DNA from: Paenibacillus sanguinis 2301083 = DSM 16941
GTDB lineage: Bacteria > Bacillota > Bacilli > Paenibacillales > Paenibacillaceae
Length of the DNA stretch: 64,000 bases
Assembly (NCBI RefSeq): GCF_000374825.1
Contig: NZ_KB895380.1
Span: 269,591 to 333,590, forward strand
Direction: 5' to 3'
Below, in pieces: positions 30,606-39,705 of the stretch. Both the position numbers and the translations under genes were made by a program. The notes below the pieces were generated by a model. That model was given only the letters and a program-made list of their open reading frames with translations, was not told the DNA's origin and did no database searches. Within the stretch, counting starts at the first letter, position 1; the number at the start of each line of letters is the position of its first letter.

Positions 30606-31361
30606 TTATTTCAATTCGTAAATCACCGTCAGTGTCGTTTGCAGATCAATTTCACCCGGTTCAATCGCAGTGCTTTGACCTGCCATTTTTCCGGCGCTTT
30701 CCAGCATGTCATAGCTCTCTCTGTACATCGGCGTAGCCATGCTGCCTTGGCTAACACTTATGACTGCACCAATTTGGCGCCCGGTTGCTTTAGCAATAGC
30801 CTGCGCTTTTTTGCCAGCATCGTCCACGGCCTTCTGAATCACTCGCTCTTGATACTGATCAGGGTTTTCGGTACTGAAGCTGATATTATCAATGCGGTTG
30901 GCCCCGGCGGCTGAGGCTGCATCAAGCAATTGACCAACCTTCTCCAGATCGCGATAAGTGACCTCTAACGTATGCTGAGCCGAATATCCCTTGATTTGCT
31001 GTCCTTCCTGTTCATTATAGCTATAATTCGGTTGTACATAGAAGCTTCCTGTTTGAATGTCCTTGTCGGCAATCCCCCAAGTCTCCTTCAAGAGCTTCGT
31101 CAATGCTGCAATCTTGGTTGCATTAGCGCTTTGCGCTTCCTTCGCCGTCTTCGCCTCCGTAGCCGCTCCTATCGATAAATAAGCGATGTCCGGCTTCACA
31201 GACAACTTACCGCTTCCTTCAACCGTGACAATATTTCGCTGAGTGGCTCCATCAGCATGCACCGTCTTTGGAGAGTTCAATCCTTCGGGCAGGAAGGCAC
31301 CTCCCACTATCATTGCTCCTGCAATTGCCAACACTGCGGCGGGCTTCACCCATGTCTTCAT
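30606..31361 (-). CDS. Exported SIMPL-domain (DUF541) protein
   Basis: 251 residues with a signal peptide or N-terminal anchor (AVLAIAGAMIVGGAF) and one SIMPL/DUF541 domain over most of the rest: VEGSGKLSVKPDIAYLSIG near residue 48, IQTGSFYVQPNYSY near 103, and AGANRIDNISFS near 152. Its cellular role is not settled for this family. The start is ATG 31361 behind GGAGG. Single-gene unit with terminator downstream. Confidence 0.9.
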   Translation of the reverse strand: MKTWVKPAAVLAIAGAMIVGGAFLPEGLNSPKTVHADGATQRNIVTVEGSGKLSVKPDIAYLSIGAATEAKTAKEAQSANATKIAALTKLLKETWGIADKDIQTGSFYVQPNYSYNEQEGQQIKGYSAQHTLEVTYRDLEKVGQLLDAASAAGANRIDNISFSTENPDQYQERVIQKAVDDAGKKAQAIAKATGRQIGAVISVSQGSMATPMYRESYDMLESAGKMAGQSTAIEPGEIDLQTTLTVIYELK

Positions 31362-31443
31362 AATATATGACCTCCATTTTCATTTTTGATGTTGCTACAT
31401 TTACCTTCTAGACGTGGTCACTGGACAAATGTTGCAGCACACG

Positions 31444-31487
31444 CAAAAAAAGGATGAACCCGTTATTCAAACGGATACATCCCTTCG
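31444..31487 (-). terminator. Terminator of the rapZ-yvcK-whiA-HPr run
   Basis: On the minus strand AAGGGATG pairs with CATCCTT, with inner ATCCGTT/AACGGGT, then TTTTTTT. Confidence 0.8.
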
Positions 31488-31505
31488 TTTTCCTACGTCA
31501 GAAAA

Positions 31506-31775
31506 TTATTGATTCTCCAACTCTTCCTTGCTGACCAAGCTGATTAAAGCACTTGCTGCTTGTTCGGCATCTGCACCTTCCGCACTGATATAAATCTCGG
31601 TGCCTGTGCTGATTGCAAGACTCATAATCCCCATAATGCTCTTGGCATTGACTTTTTTATCGTCCTTCTCAACGAAAACTTCGGAAGAATATTTATTCGC
31701 TTCCTGTACGAAAAGCGCAGCCGGTCTAGCGTGGAGCCCCGTCTTCAAACGAACGGTAACCGGGTGTTTGACCAT
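31506..31775 (-). CDS. HPr-family phosphocarrier protein in the crh position, with His15
   Basis: 89 residues, closest by eye to Crh (VRLKTGL-ARPAALFVQEAN and KKVNAKSIMGIMSL). It sits right after whiA as crh does in B. subtilis. It has Ser46 (AKSIMG), the site HprK phosphorylates to make a CcpA corepressor. Unlike B. subtilis Crh, which has Gln15, it keeps His15 in TGLHARP, the residue PTS enzyme I phosphorylates. It could therefore serve both catabolite repression and sugar transport. The start is ATG 31775 behind AGGGGG. Confidence 0.93.
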   Translation of the reverse strand: MVKHPVTVRLKTGLHARPAALFVQEANKYSSEVFVEKDDKKVNAKSIMGIMSLAISTGTEIYISAEGADAEQAASALISLVSKEELENQ

Positions 31776-31881
31776 GAAAACTTACCCCCTATACGAATTC
31801 AATCAACATAATCACATTCGTGGACATATAATTTATATCATTATAGCATACAGAATAGGCAACACACTAGCGAAAAGCAGT

Positions 31882-32811
31882 TTAGCTACCGCGAATTTTT
31901 TCGGCAAGCTCATCAATCTTGCGTAAACGGTGGTTTACACCCGATTTGCTGACCGTTCCCTTCAACAGTTCACCCACTTCTTTCAGGTTGATATCAGGGT
32001 GGGCTAGGCGAACCTCCGCGACCTCCCGCAGCTTGTCGGGCAGATTTTCCAGGCCTATTTCCTTTTCCAGCAGCTTGATGTTATCGATCTGTCGCACGGC
32101 GGCCCCAATCGTCTTGTTCAGGTTGGCCGTTTCGCAATTCACGATCCGGTTCACGGAATTACGCATATCCCGCATAATCCGTACGTCTTCAAACTTGAAC
32201 AACGCCTGATGCGCTCCGATAATACTTAGCAGCTCAATAATTTTCTCGCCCTCTTTGATATAGAAAATAAACCCTTTCTTCCGCTCGATGCAACGCGCAT
32301 TCAAATGGAATTCATTAGCCAGGTCCACCAGTGCCTTGCAGTGCTCCTCGTACATTGACGCGATCTCCAGATGATACGAGGCCCCCTCCGGGTTATTGAC
32401 CGAGCCTCCAGCCATGAAAGCCCCTCGCAGGTATGCCCGTTTACAACAGTTTTTCCGGGTAAGCTGCGGATTAATCCCCGTGGTGAAAATAAACCCTTCG
32501 GAGACGATCTTCAACTCCCGAAGAATTTCCTCCACCCGTCCTGGAATCCTCACAATGTACACATTGTTCTTCTTCAAACGCATCTTCTTGCGGACCAGCA
32601 GCTCAGTATGAATTTGGAAATGCTTCTTCAGCAAGGAATAGATTCGCCTTGCAATCGCGGCGTTTTCCGTCGAGATATCCAAAATCACCTTTTTGTTCGA
32701 AACCTGCACCGAGCCGTTCATGCGAATCAGCGCGGACAATTCAGCCTGCTCGCAGCAAGCTGAGGCTTCGACCATGGTCAGTTCTTTTTTGGTTTGCGCC
32801 GCAAAGGACAA
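31882..32811 (-). CDS. whiA: DNA-binding protein WhiA
   Basis: Conserved Gram-positive DNA-binding protein linked to division and sporulation. 309 residues: N-terminal degenerate LAGLIDADG fold ([19 protein letters not shown] near residue 125) and C-terminal helix-turn-helix ([24 protein letters not shown]). I start at TTG 32811, giving [12 protein letters not shown] like the B. subtilis protein (MSFASETKKELT); the GTG at 32820 overlaps both the yvcK stop and the ribosome site. It lies five bases after yvcK. Confidence 0.96.
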   Translation of the reverse strand: MSFAAQTKKELTMVEASACCEQAELSALIRMNGSVQVSNKKVILDISTENAAIARRIYSLLKKHFQIHTELLVRKKMRLKKNNVYIVRIPGRVEEILRELKIVSEGFIFTTGINPQLTRKNCCKRAYLRGAFMAGGSVNNPEGASYHLEIASMYEEHCKALVDLANEFHLNARCIERKKGFIFYIKEGEKIIELLSIIGAHQALFKFEDVRIMRDMRNSVNRIVNCETANLNKTIGAAVRQIDNIKLLEKEIGLENLPDKLREVAEVRLAHPDINLKEVGELLKGTVSKSGVNHRLRKIDELAEKIRGS

Positions 32812-32816
32812 GGGAC

Positions 32817-33806
32817 TCACCTCTTTCTTAAAATCCAGTTTTGCACCAGTTGGTAAATATGCTGGCTTAATTTATCAGCATCATGCCGTAAATAACGGCG
32901 GAACATCACCAGCGTATCCGCAATCACCTTATAGCCTTGCCCGGTAACATTGTCCCAATCCACTTGTACAGGCTTGGCTCCCTTCTCAGCGTAAAAATCT
33001 TGAACCTGTGCAGGTATTTCTCCGTCATTCACAATAACGTAATCAAATAAGTGCTGCCCCACGTGATCATAGACCGCCTGCAGATGATCGCTGACCGTAT
33101 AATTATCCGTTTCACCCGGCTGTGTCATTACATTGCAGATGAAAATTTTGATCGCAGACGTATTCTCCAGGACCGCTTCGGCCAGTTTAGGCACCAGTAA
33201 GTTCGGGATGATGCTCGTATACAGGCTTCCGGGTCCGATCAGAATCGCATCGGCTTCCTGGATGGCCTGCACGGCCTCCGGCAAAGGCTCCACGATCTCC
33301 GGCTCCAGAAACACTCGCTTGATTTTACCACGCGCCTCGGGAATCTTGGATTCTCCGGTGACACAGACGCCGTCTTCCATCTCCGCATGCAATACAACTG
33401 CCTGTCCGGCAGCAGGCAACACACGCCCGCGAACCGCAAACACGCGGCTTAACTCCCGAACAGCGGTTACAAAATCACCGGAAATATCGGTAATAGCCGC
33501 CAGGATCAGGTTGCCCAAACTATGCCCGGCTAATCCCGAGCCTGTTGCAAAACGGTAATTCAACATATCAGACAGCAAGGGCTCTACATCAGCCAATGCG
33601 GTTAACACGTTCCTAATATCGCCAGGTGGCGGCATTTGCAATTCATTACGCAAAATCCCGGAGCTGCCTCCATCGTCAGCTACAGTTACGATAGCCGTGA
33701 TATCAAGCGGTTTCTCTTTCAAGCCGCGAAGCATGACGGATAGTCCGGTTCCTCCGCCCATCACGACGATCCGTGGAATTCTGGGTTCCTTGGCCCGATG
33801 TGTCAC
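32817..33806 (-). CDS. yvcK: YvcK/CofD-family protein (gluconeogenesis factor)
   Basis: Needed in B. subtilis for growth on gluconeogenic carbon and for normal shape; binds UDP-sugars. 329 residues with [17 protein letters not shown] at the N terminus, [12 protein letters not shown] near 45, [10 protein letters not shown] and YVIVNDG. I start at GTG 33806; the GTG at 33815 overlaps the AAGAGG ribosome site. It lies between rapZ and whiA in the conserved order. Confidence 0.95.
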   Translation of the reverse strand: MTHRAKEPRIPRIVVMGGGTGLSVMLRGLKEKPLDITAIVTVADDGGSSGILRNELQMPPPGDIRNVLTALADVEPLLSDMLNYRFATGSGLAGHSLGNLILAAITDISGDFVTAVRELSRVFAVRGRVLPAAGQAVVLHAEMEDGVCVTGESKIPEARGKIKRVFLEPEIVEPLPEAVQAIQEADAILIGPGSLYTSIIPNLLVPKLAEAVLENTSAIKIFICNVMTQPGETDNYTVSDHLQAVYDHVGQHLFDYVIVNDGEIPAQVQDFYAEKGAKPVQVDWDNVTGQGYKVIADTLVMFRRYLRHDADKLSQHIYQLVQNWILRKR

Positions 33807-33842
33807 TAGGTTCACCTCTTAACTCGAGTTCACAGGGTCTTG

Positions 33843-34733
33843 TTACCGATCCCGGCCCTCGTCCCTGTGGCTGACGCGAACCGTTTCCATCTCGCTTGCA
33901 CCGAGCATTCGGCCCAGATATTCAGCTATAGCGACAGAGCGATGCTTCCCGCCGGTACAGCCGATAGCGATGATGACCTGACTTTTGCCCTCTTTGTGGT
34001 ACTGCGGAAGTAAAAAATGCAGCATATCCAGCAGCTTGGTCAGGAAGGTTTGCGTCTCTGGCCACTTCATAACATATTCATATACATCGCTGTCTTGTCC
34101 TGTGTGCGGACGAAGCTGCTCAATGTAGTGCGGGTTCGGCAAGAACCGCACATCAAATACTAGATCGGCGTCAATAGGAATGCCGTATTTGAACCCAAAC
34201 GAGGTGATGTTCACCGACAGATTGCTGCTCTCCAGATGCGAAAAGCGAGAAATGATTTTCTCCTTGAGTTGGGCTGGCTTCATATTGCTGGTATCGATAA
34301 GCTGAGTAGCGGACAAGCGAAGCTCATCCAGCATTTTACGCTCCAGGCGAATGCCGTCCAGCGGCATCCCCTCAGGAGCCAGCGGGTGACGGCGGCGGCT
34401 CTCCTTGTAGCGTTGCACCAGCACAGAGTCCATGGCATCCAGAAACAATATTTCGCATTTTATCGTAAAATGCTCTTTGATGTAAGCCAGGGACTCCGAT
34501 AACGCTGTAAAGAACTCGCGGCCACGCAAATCAATGACCAGAGCTACCTTAGCGATCTTGCCCTTGGACTGCTCGATCAATTCGGCAAATTTGGGAATCA
34601 ATACCGGTGGCAAGTTATCTACACAGAAAAATCCGAGATCCTCCAGGCTTCGTACAGCCAGGGATTTACCCGCCCCTGACATGCCTGTAATAATAATCAG
34701 ATTGGCGACCGAGCCTACTTCTTTATCCGGCAT
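33843..34733 (-). CDS. rapZ: RNase adapter/nucleotide-binding protein RapZ (YvcJ)
   Basis: P-loop NTP-binding protein. 296 residues: Walker [15 protein letters not shown] near residue 12, VDNLPPVLI near 38, and the C-terminal [14 protein letters not shown] near 258. In Enterobacteria RapZ guides RNase E to small RNAs; in Bacillus YvcJ affects competence. The frame is open to 34790, but GAGGAGG lies directly before the ATG-ATG pair at 34736/34733, so I start there. Confidence 0.95.
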   Translation of the reverse strand: MPDKEVGSVANLIIITGMSGAGKSLAVRSLEDLGFFCVDNLPPVLIPKFAELIEQSKGKIAKVALVIDLRGREFFTALSESLAYIKEHFTIKCEILFLDAMDSVLVQRYKESRRRHPLAPEGMPLDGIRLERKMLDELRLSATQLIDTSNMKPAQLKEKIISRFSHLESSNLSVNITSFGFKYGIPIDADLVFDVRFLPNPHYIEQLRPHTGQDSDVYEYVMKWPETQTFLTKLLDMLHFLLPQYHKEGKSQVIIAIGCTGGKHRSVAIAEYLGRMLGASEMETVRVSHRDEGRDR

Positions 34734-34807
34734 CATAGTTCCCTCCTCGTGAGATTCACCTTGTCCCATCGTTGATTCCACACCATCCATTTATCTATTT
34801 TATTGTA

Positions 34808-35758
34808 TTAAGACCGCAAGAACAGACCGGCAGCTCCAACTATACCCGCATCATTGCCGAGCGTGGCAGGAACAATCTGCATACCCGTTTGGACAGGTGC
34901 TGGGGTTAGTTTGGCGAACACGCTGCGGACCTCGTTGAACAGGATATCGCCGGCTTTGGATACTCCACCGCCTACGATGAACAATTCCGGGTTAAGCACA
35001 ACAGCCACAGCAGCCATTGATTTACCTAGATAGAAGGCCGCACGGTTGACAATGCGAATGGATGCTTCGTCGCCCGCTTTCGCTGCATCGAAGACATCCT
35101 TGGCTGCGATCGTCTCCACCTGAGACAGGGAAGTGCGATCGCCACGGGCCACGGCATCGTTCGCCATACGAATAATTCCGGTTGCCGAAGAGACCGTCTC
35201 CAGGCAGCCCATTTGACCACAGCCGCAGCCGATAGCCTCCAGGTCAGGCACAACGGACATATGTCCAAGCTCTCCAGCCATGCCGGAGAATCCTTGATAA
35301 ATTTTCCCGTTAATGATAATTCCACCGCCTACGCCAGTGCCCAGCGTATAGCAGACACAATTGTCGATGCCTTTGCCAGCGCCGCCCCAAGCTTCGCCCA
35401 GCGCCGCCACATTGGCATCATTATCTATTTTGATCGGCTTGCCGAGTCGCTCTTCCAGAATCGCGCGAATCGGAAAATCTTTCAAACCTACATTTGGCGC
35501 CAAAATAATAACCCCGTCACGAACATTTGTAAATCCCGCAACACCTGCGCCTACCCCAGCTACCTGCTCCCAGGCAAAAGGAGATTGCTCCACCACGGTG
35601 CGGACATAGTGTTCGATATTGGCAACGATGACATCTGCACCTCTTGCCACTTCAGTTGGGCCTTCATAGGTATGAAGAAGTTGACCTTCCTCATTGCAAA
35701 TGCCGACTTTCACTGCGGTGCCGCCCAGGTCAACGCCAATGTAGATGTTTTCAGACAT
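34808..35758 (-). CDS. glcK: ROK-family glucokinase
   Basis: Phosphorylates glucose with ATP in the cytoplasm. 316 residues: IGVDLGGTAVKVG near the N terminus, catalytic Asp in IDNDANVAALGEAWGG near residue 103, and the ROK zinc site CGCGQMGCLE near 175. I start at ATG 35758 behind AAAGGTGG; the frame opens eight codons earlier without a site. Upstream of rapZ, where B. subtilis has yvcI. Confidence 0.95.
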   Translation of the reverse strand: MSENIYIGVDLGGTAVKVGICNEEGQLLHTYEGPTEVARGADVIVANIEHYVRTVVEQSPFAWEQVAGVGAGVAGFTNVRDGVIILAPNVGLKDFPIRAILEERLGKPIKIDNDANVAALGEAWGGAGKGIDNCVCYTLGTGVGGGIIINGKIYQGFSGMAGELGHMSVVPDLEAIGCGCGQMGCLETVSSATGIIRMANDAVARGDRTSLSQVETIAAKDVFDAAKAGDEASIRIVNRAAFYLGKSMAAVAVVLNPELFIVGGGVSKAGDILFNEVRSVFAKLTPAPVQTGMQIVPATLGNDAGIVGAAGLFLRS

Positions 35759-35906
35759 ATTTACAAGCCACCTTTTTCTCAAATAATATGCTTCTCCTAC
35801 GTTACCAACTATAAGCGAACCCTCCTATTCGGTCAAGAGAAGCAAGCTGTGGCAAATCCCAGCAGGAACAGGGGTTCAGCGTATGTTATCGCAGGAAGGA
35901 ATGAGG

Positions 35907-35939
35907 AAAACCCCGGCGCGCGCTGGGCACACCGGGGTA
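35907..35939 (-). terminator. Terminator after the DUF438/hemerythrin gene
   Basis: On the minus strand ACCCCGG pairs with CCGGGGT over a GC-rich loop, then TTTTCC. Confidence 0.75.
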
Positions 35940-35979
35940 GGCGAAATGCATAGATTTAACAATATCGGCACAAGCCAGC

Positions 35980-37269
35980 TCAAGACATGATCCGCTTCTG
36001 TCCTTCCAGTTCACGAATCGGCGCAATATTTTGCGTGAATTCCAGAGTGCCCAGATACCGGCCATCTTCACTGCGAACCGCAAAATAGCGAATATAAACG
36101 AATTTATCCTTGAACGGAATCCAGAAATCCTCGACATCTTTAAGCCCTGCCTTAAAATCGGCCAATAACTGGTTGACGATGTGAACGCTTTGCGGAGGAT
36201 GGCAGTTCTGCACGGTGCGGCCAATGACCGCCTTCGTCCGGGCAAATATCCGTTCCTTGCCATGAGAGAAATAACGAACTATATCGTTCTCATCGATAAA
36301 TGTCAGGTCTACAGGCAGGTGATTCATGACGGCCTCCAGTTGCTCCACGGACAGCAGCCCGGTCTCGAATTTGACGAAACCCTGTGACGGCTGGTCCTCC
36401 TGTTGGCCCTGTTCCGCCCCCGCAGCAGCATCCGCGTTCATATCTTCCCCTGGAGTGGCCTGTAAAGGTACCCGTTCAGGAATCCATTCCTGCTCCGGAG
36501 CCGTCAAGCAGAAGCCGATCTCATCGCTCTCCTTAGCGATGCTGAACCACTCGTCCTCGGTCAGCTTCTCCAATGCCATCGGCAACAGGATGTTCTCTTC
36601 CTTAAAGATCATTTCATTAACTTCCTTGATGATCCGCTCCAGGTCAAGACACACCGTCTCCTTATCGGCACTCCCGTCTGTCAGCTTGCCCTTCGTCTCC
36701 TTAATCATCATGCGGATTCCATCATCCACGCCCCACATAACCGTTGTTGGCCCGTAAATTCCATACTTCTCCAGATACGGGAACAGCAAATTCTCCTTGC
36801 GACTGTAATGTTTATCCAGGTCCATCAGCAGATTCAAATCCTCCAGCAGCTTGAAGGTTAATTCCGCACCACCATCCTTGCGATATTTATCCAGGTGCAA
36901 TTGCAATTTAAAATTCACCAGCCGTTCAATCTCCCGGTTCTCCAGCTTAAAGGTATGAACTGGATGTCCGGGCTGCTCCTCTGGCTTCGATGAGCGGTGG
37001 AGCTCCTCGATCGATCCCTTGAAGATGGAGGTATGCACGGAGCAAAGCCGTTGTACCTCCTCCACCGGGATGCCTTCTTCCTCCATCAATGCATGTTCCA
37101 TGGCTGAAATTTCCGTAACGGTCACATCACCCACCGCTTCTTCAAACCGCGCCTTGACCTCTTCCACGCTTTTACCCTGGTGCAGTTCTTTGATGATCTC
37201 CTTCAGCAGCTCCTGACGGCGGCCTTGACTCTGCGCCCCAAATTCACGGTTATTGATCAACTCGCTCAT
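35980..37269 (-). CDS. DUF438 / hemerythrin-like / PAS protein
   Basis: 429-residue cytoplasmic protein in three parts: DUF438 (about 18-90, with VEEVQRLCSVHTSIFKG), a hemerythrin-like four-helix domain (about 95-255, with His and Glu ligands in HLDKYRKDGG, DLDKHYSRKENLLFPYLE and FKEENILLPMALE) and a C-terminal PAS domain (about 310-425, NHLPVDLTFIDENDIVRYFS). Such proteins are thought to sense or handle oxygen or nitric oxide; the role is inferred. ATG 37269. A perfect Fnr-type palindrome and a Fur-like box lie upstream. Confidence 0.9.
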   Translation of the reverse strand: MSELINNREFGAQSQGRRQELLKEIIKELHQGKSVEEVKARFEEAVGDVTVTEISAMEHALMEEEGIPVEEVQRLCSVHTSIFKGSIEELHRSSKPEEQPGHPVHTFKLENREIERLVNFKLQLHLDKYRKDGGAELTFKLLEDLNLLMDLDKHYSRKENLLFPYLEKYGIYGPTTVMWGVDDGIRMMIKETKGKLTDGSADKETVCLDLERIIKEVNEMIFKEENILLPMALEKLTEDEWFSIAKESDEIGFCLTAPEQEWIPERVPLQATPGEDMNADAAAGAEQGQQEDQPSQGFVKFETGLLSVEQLEAVMNHLPVDLTFIDENDIVRYFSHGKERIFARTKAVIGRTVQNCHPPQSVHIVNQLLADFKAGLKDVEDFWIPFKDKFVYIRYFAVRSEDGRYLGTLEFTQNIAPIRELEGQKRIMS

Positions 37270-37360
37270 TGCGTACTGCTCCCTTCTCTATAGAAATCAT
37301 AAGCTTTTTCGTCTCCCTGCAAAGACATAGAACCTTCACGATCGTCTTGATATTTTTTAA

Positions 37361-37375
37361 TGATAACCATTCTCA
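37361..37375. promoter_or_regulatory. Fur-like box
   Basis: TGATAACCATTCTCA fits the 7-1-7 Fur consensus TGATAAT-N-ATTATCA with one mismatch in each half. It covers the expected transcription start of the DUF438 gene. Confidence 0.6.
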
Positions 37376-37380
37376 GGTAC

Positions 37381-37425
37381 AATGTAGCATGAGGAAAATT
37401 CACACTTTGTGATTGCAGTCACAAA
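37381..37425 (-). promoter_or_regulatory. Fnr-type site and -10 for the DUF438/hemerythrin gene
   Basis: TTTGTGA-N6-TCACAAA (37406-37425) is a perfect palindrome containing the Fnr/Crp consensus TGTGA-N6-TCACA. A weak -10, TACATT on the minus strand at 37381-37386, would place the start near 37374, so the palindrome centre is at about -41.5, the class II activator position. Confidence 0.7.
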
Positions 37426-37505
37426 AGAAATGAGTAAATCTTGCCTACATCCCGTTTCTTTTTTGCCTCGTATTTGCCAAAATAGAAAAAGGGGGGAATT
37501 TACCT

Positions 37506-38186
37506 ATGCCTATAACAAGCTTGCTATATATTGAAGATGATATTGAAATCGGTGAATGGGTAAGTGAGAACCTGCGGGAGCGAGGGTATGATGTGACCTG
37601 GCTGACCAGCGGCGAGCAGGCGGTGGAGCAGGCTGCCCATCAGCACCTTGTGATTCTGGACGTGATGTTGCCCGGCCTGGACGGATTTACGGTTGGAGGA
37701 CGTCTGAAGCAGCAATATCCCGATTTGCCCGTGTTGATGTTATCTGCCAGAACGTCCATCGACGATAAGCTGCAGGGACTGAAGTTTGCCGACGATTATT
37801 TGACCAAGCCCTTTCATCCCGACGAGCTTGCCGCGCGAATTGAAGTGCTGCTGCGCCGCAGCGGGGAATCACCTGCCGCAGAGCCCATCCGGTTGAAGCA
37901 CCTGCTAATATATGAAAAGGAGAACCGGATTATCGACGAAGCCACCGGGGAAGAGATCGTCCTGACCGGGAAGCAGTTTTATATATTTACTTTTCTGCTG
38001 CGCCACCTCGGGCAGATATTAACCAAGGAACAAATCTACGAGGCGGTATGGAATGAGCCTTATCTTGATGGAGACAAGACCTTGATGGTCCATATTCGCC
38101 ATTTGCGGGAAAAGCTGGAGCGCGACCCTGCCAACCCGGAGGTCATTGAGACCATTCGGGGGATCGGCTATCGGGTGAGAGCATGA
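37506..38186 (+). CDS. OmpR-family response regulator
   Basis: 226 residues: receiver domain with acidic pair at 11-12 and phospho-acceptor Asp52 (VILDVMLPGLDG), Lys101 in YLTKPF, then a winged-helix DNA-binding domain (about 130-225, ending ETIRGIGYRVRA). The receiver is one residue short before ADDY compared with the usual GADDY. ATG 37506 after GGGGGG. It overlaps the kinase gene by four bases. Probably controls the ABC exporter downstream. Confidence 0.95.
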   Translation: MPITSLLYIEDDIEIGEWVSENLRERGYDVTWLTSGEQAVEQAAHQHLVILDVMLPGLDGFTVGGRLKQQYPDLPVLMLSARTSIDDKLQGLKFADDYLTKPFHPDELAARIEVLLRRSGESPAAEPIRLKHLLIYEKENRIIDEATGEEIVLTGKQFYIFTFLLRHLGQILTKEQIYEAVWNEPYLDGDKTLMVHIRHLREKLERDPANPEVIETIRGIGYRVRA

Positions 38187-39580
38187 AGCCATTGAAGCTT
38201 CGCAAACCCCGCAAATCACTGCTGACCCGCTACGTGCTACTGCTGGCAATTGCACTGTGCTTCATCCCGGTGCTCATTCCCGTCAGCTTTATCGCTTCCT
38301 GGGGCGTCAATCTGCTGCTTGACCCCAAGGGGACGGCCCCCCCTATTCGCCCGTATGGTAATGGTTCCGAGATTGAAGCGGATTGGCATCAAGCCTCTGC
38401 CAAGCTACGGAATGCCACACCTGAAGTGATTGGGGACACACTGCAGACAATGAAACACAAATACCCCGATGCCGCCATGTATTGGGTGGACTCGACGGGG
38501 AACACCCAATTGCAGCTCCCGGAGCAGGCTGACGTTCCTGCCCACTGGACGCTGGAGGATACCATCGCTTTCATGAAGGCCAGGGTGAACGCAGACCCGT
38601 TCACGGTGGTCGCCTTTATTGGCGGAAGTGAAGAAGCACAGCAAGGCTTTATGGTCTTCGAGTTGCCCCGCAAGCTTATGGTGATTACCAATGAGGGGCG
38701 GGATGATGGGCGCTTTTATGGCGTGTTTCTGGCCATCATGCTTGGTTCCTTCGTTTTGCTGTCCGTCTTGTTCTTCAGCGATATTCGCAAGCGGCTGCTG
38801 CGGCTGGAAGCGGCCATGAACCGAACGGGAGCAAGCGGGCTGCCCTCACCGATCCAGGAGGGACGGTCAGATGAGATCGGCCGATTAGAACAAGCGTTTA
38901 ACCAGATGCTGTACAAGCTGGAGAGTAGCCGACAGCGTGAGCAGGAGGAAGAAGGGCTGCGAAAGAGCTTGATCAGTCATCTCTCTCATGACCTCCGCAC
39001 GCCGCTTACCGTGCTGGGCAGCCATCTCTATTCACTGCGGCAAGAGCCTCTGACGGATCGGGGCAGACAGTCGCTCTCTCTTATGGAGACCAAAATTAGC
39101 GATCTCTCCGGGCTGATGGATCACCTACTCTCCTATAGCCTGCTCACCAGCAAGCGTTACGCCTTGTCCATGGAGCGGCTGGATGTGCTGCGGATAGTAC
39201 GTGAGAGCGCTGCGGCCTGGTATCCGGTCTGGGAGAAGGCCGGCATTAGCGCAGACATCGAGTTGCCGGAGCAGCCTTTGTATTGGACCGTAGATGCCCA
39301 GGGCTTTCGCCGGGTGCTGGACAATCTGTTCCAGAATCTTGTCCGCCATGCTGGCTCCGGCGGATATGTGGGCATTTCGGTGAAGTCGGAGAACGGAGCC
39401 GAAGCCCTTGTCATTAGCGACCACGGGCCCGGCATGGAGGTTGTCTCCACCTCTCACGGCTCCGGCCTGGGCCTGCAAATCGTCGACCTGCTGCTGCGCG
39501 AGATGTATCTTGCCTGGAAGACACAAACTTCCCCAGCGGGCACGGCAATATCAATCTATCCTTTGAGAGCGTCCGATTAA
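38183..39580 (+). CDS. Membrane sensor histidine kinase
   Basis: 465 residues: helix at about 17-43, an extracellular sensor of about 135 residues, second helix at about 178-200, a HAMP-like linker, phospho-acceptor His in LISHLSHDLRTPLTVLG near 265, and an ATPase domain with NLFQNLVRHA, SDHGPGM and GSGLGLQIVD. Partner of the upstream regulator, with which it overlaps. Context suggests it senses an antimicrobial peptide or cell-envelope damage. Confidence 0.94.
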   Translation: MKPLKLRKPRKSLLTRYVLLLAIALCFIPVLIPVSFIASWGVNLLLDPKGTAPPIRPYGNGSEIEADWHQASAKLRNATPEVIGDTLQTMKHKYPDAAMYWVDSTGNTQLQLPEQADVPAHWTLEDTIAFMKARVNADPFTVVAFIGGSEEAQQGFMVFELPRKLMVITNEGRDDGRFYGVFLAIMLGSFVLLSVLFFSDIRKRLLRLEAAMNRTGASGLPSPIQEGRSDEIGRLEQAFNQMLYKLESSRQREQEEEGLRKSLISHLSHDLRTPLTVLGSHLYSLRQEPLTDRGRQSLSLMETKISDLSGLMDHLLSYSLLTSKRYALSMERLDVLRIVRESAAAWYPVWEKAGISADIELPEQPLYWTVDAQGFRRVLDNLFQNLVRHAGSGGYVGISVKSENGAEALVISDHGPGMEVVSTSHGSGLGLQIVDLLLREMYLAWKTQTSPAGTAISIYPLRASD

Positions 39581-39629
39581 GGGGCGCTCTTTCGTATTCT
39601 TCTTGTGCTCCTTCTGTCTTCACACTTAA

Positions 39630-39647
39630 TTTAAACCAATCTTAAAC
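39630..39647 (+). promoter_or_regulatory. Candidate response-regulator site before the ABC genes
   Basis: TTTAAAC (39630-39636) and CTTAAAC (39641-39647) form a direct repeat of period 11, the spacing typical of OmpR-type regulators. It lies about 60 bases before the ABC ATPase start. Confidence 0.5.
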
Positions 39648-39705
39648 TTCCTCCCTCTTTGCTTTTAACCTCAAGACGATATGATCATCCACGAGGTGAT
39701 AAATT

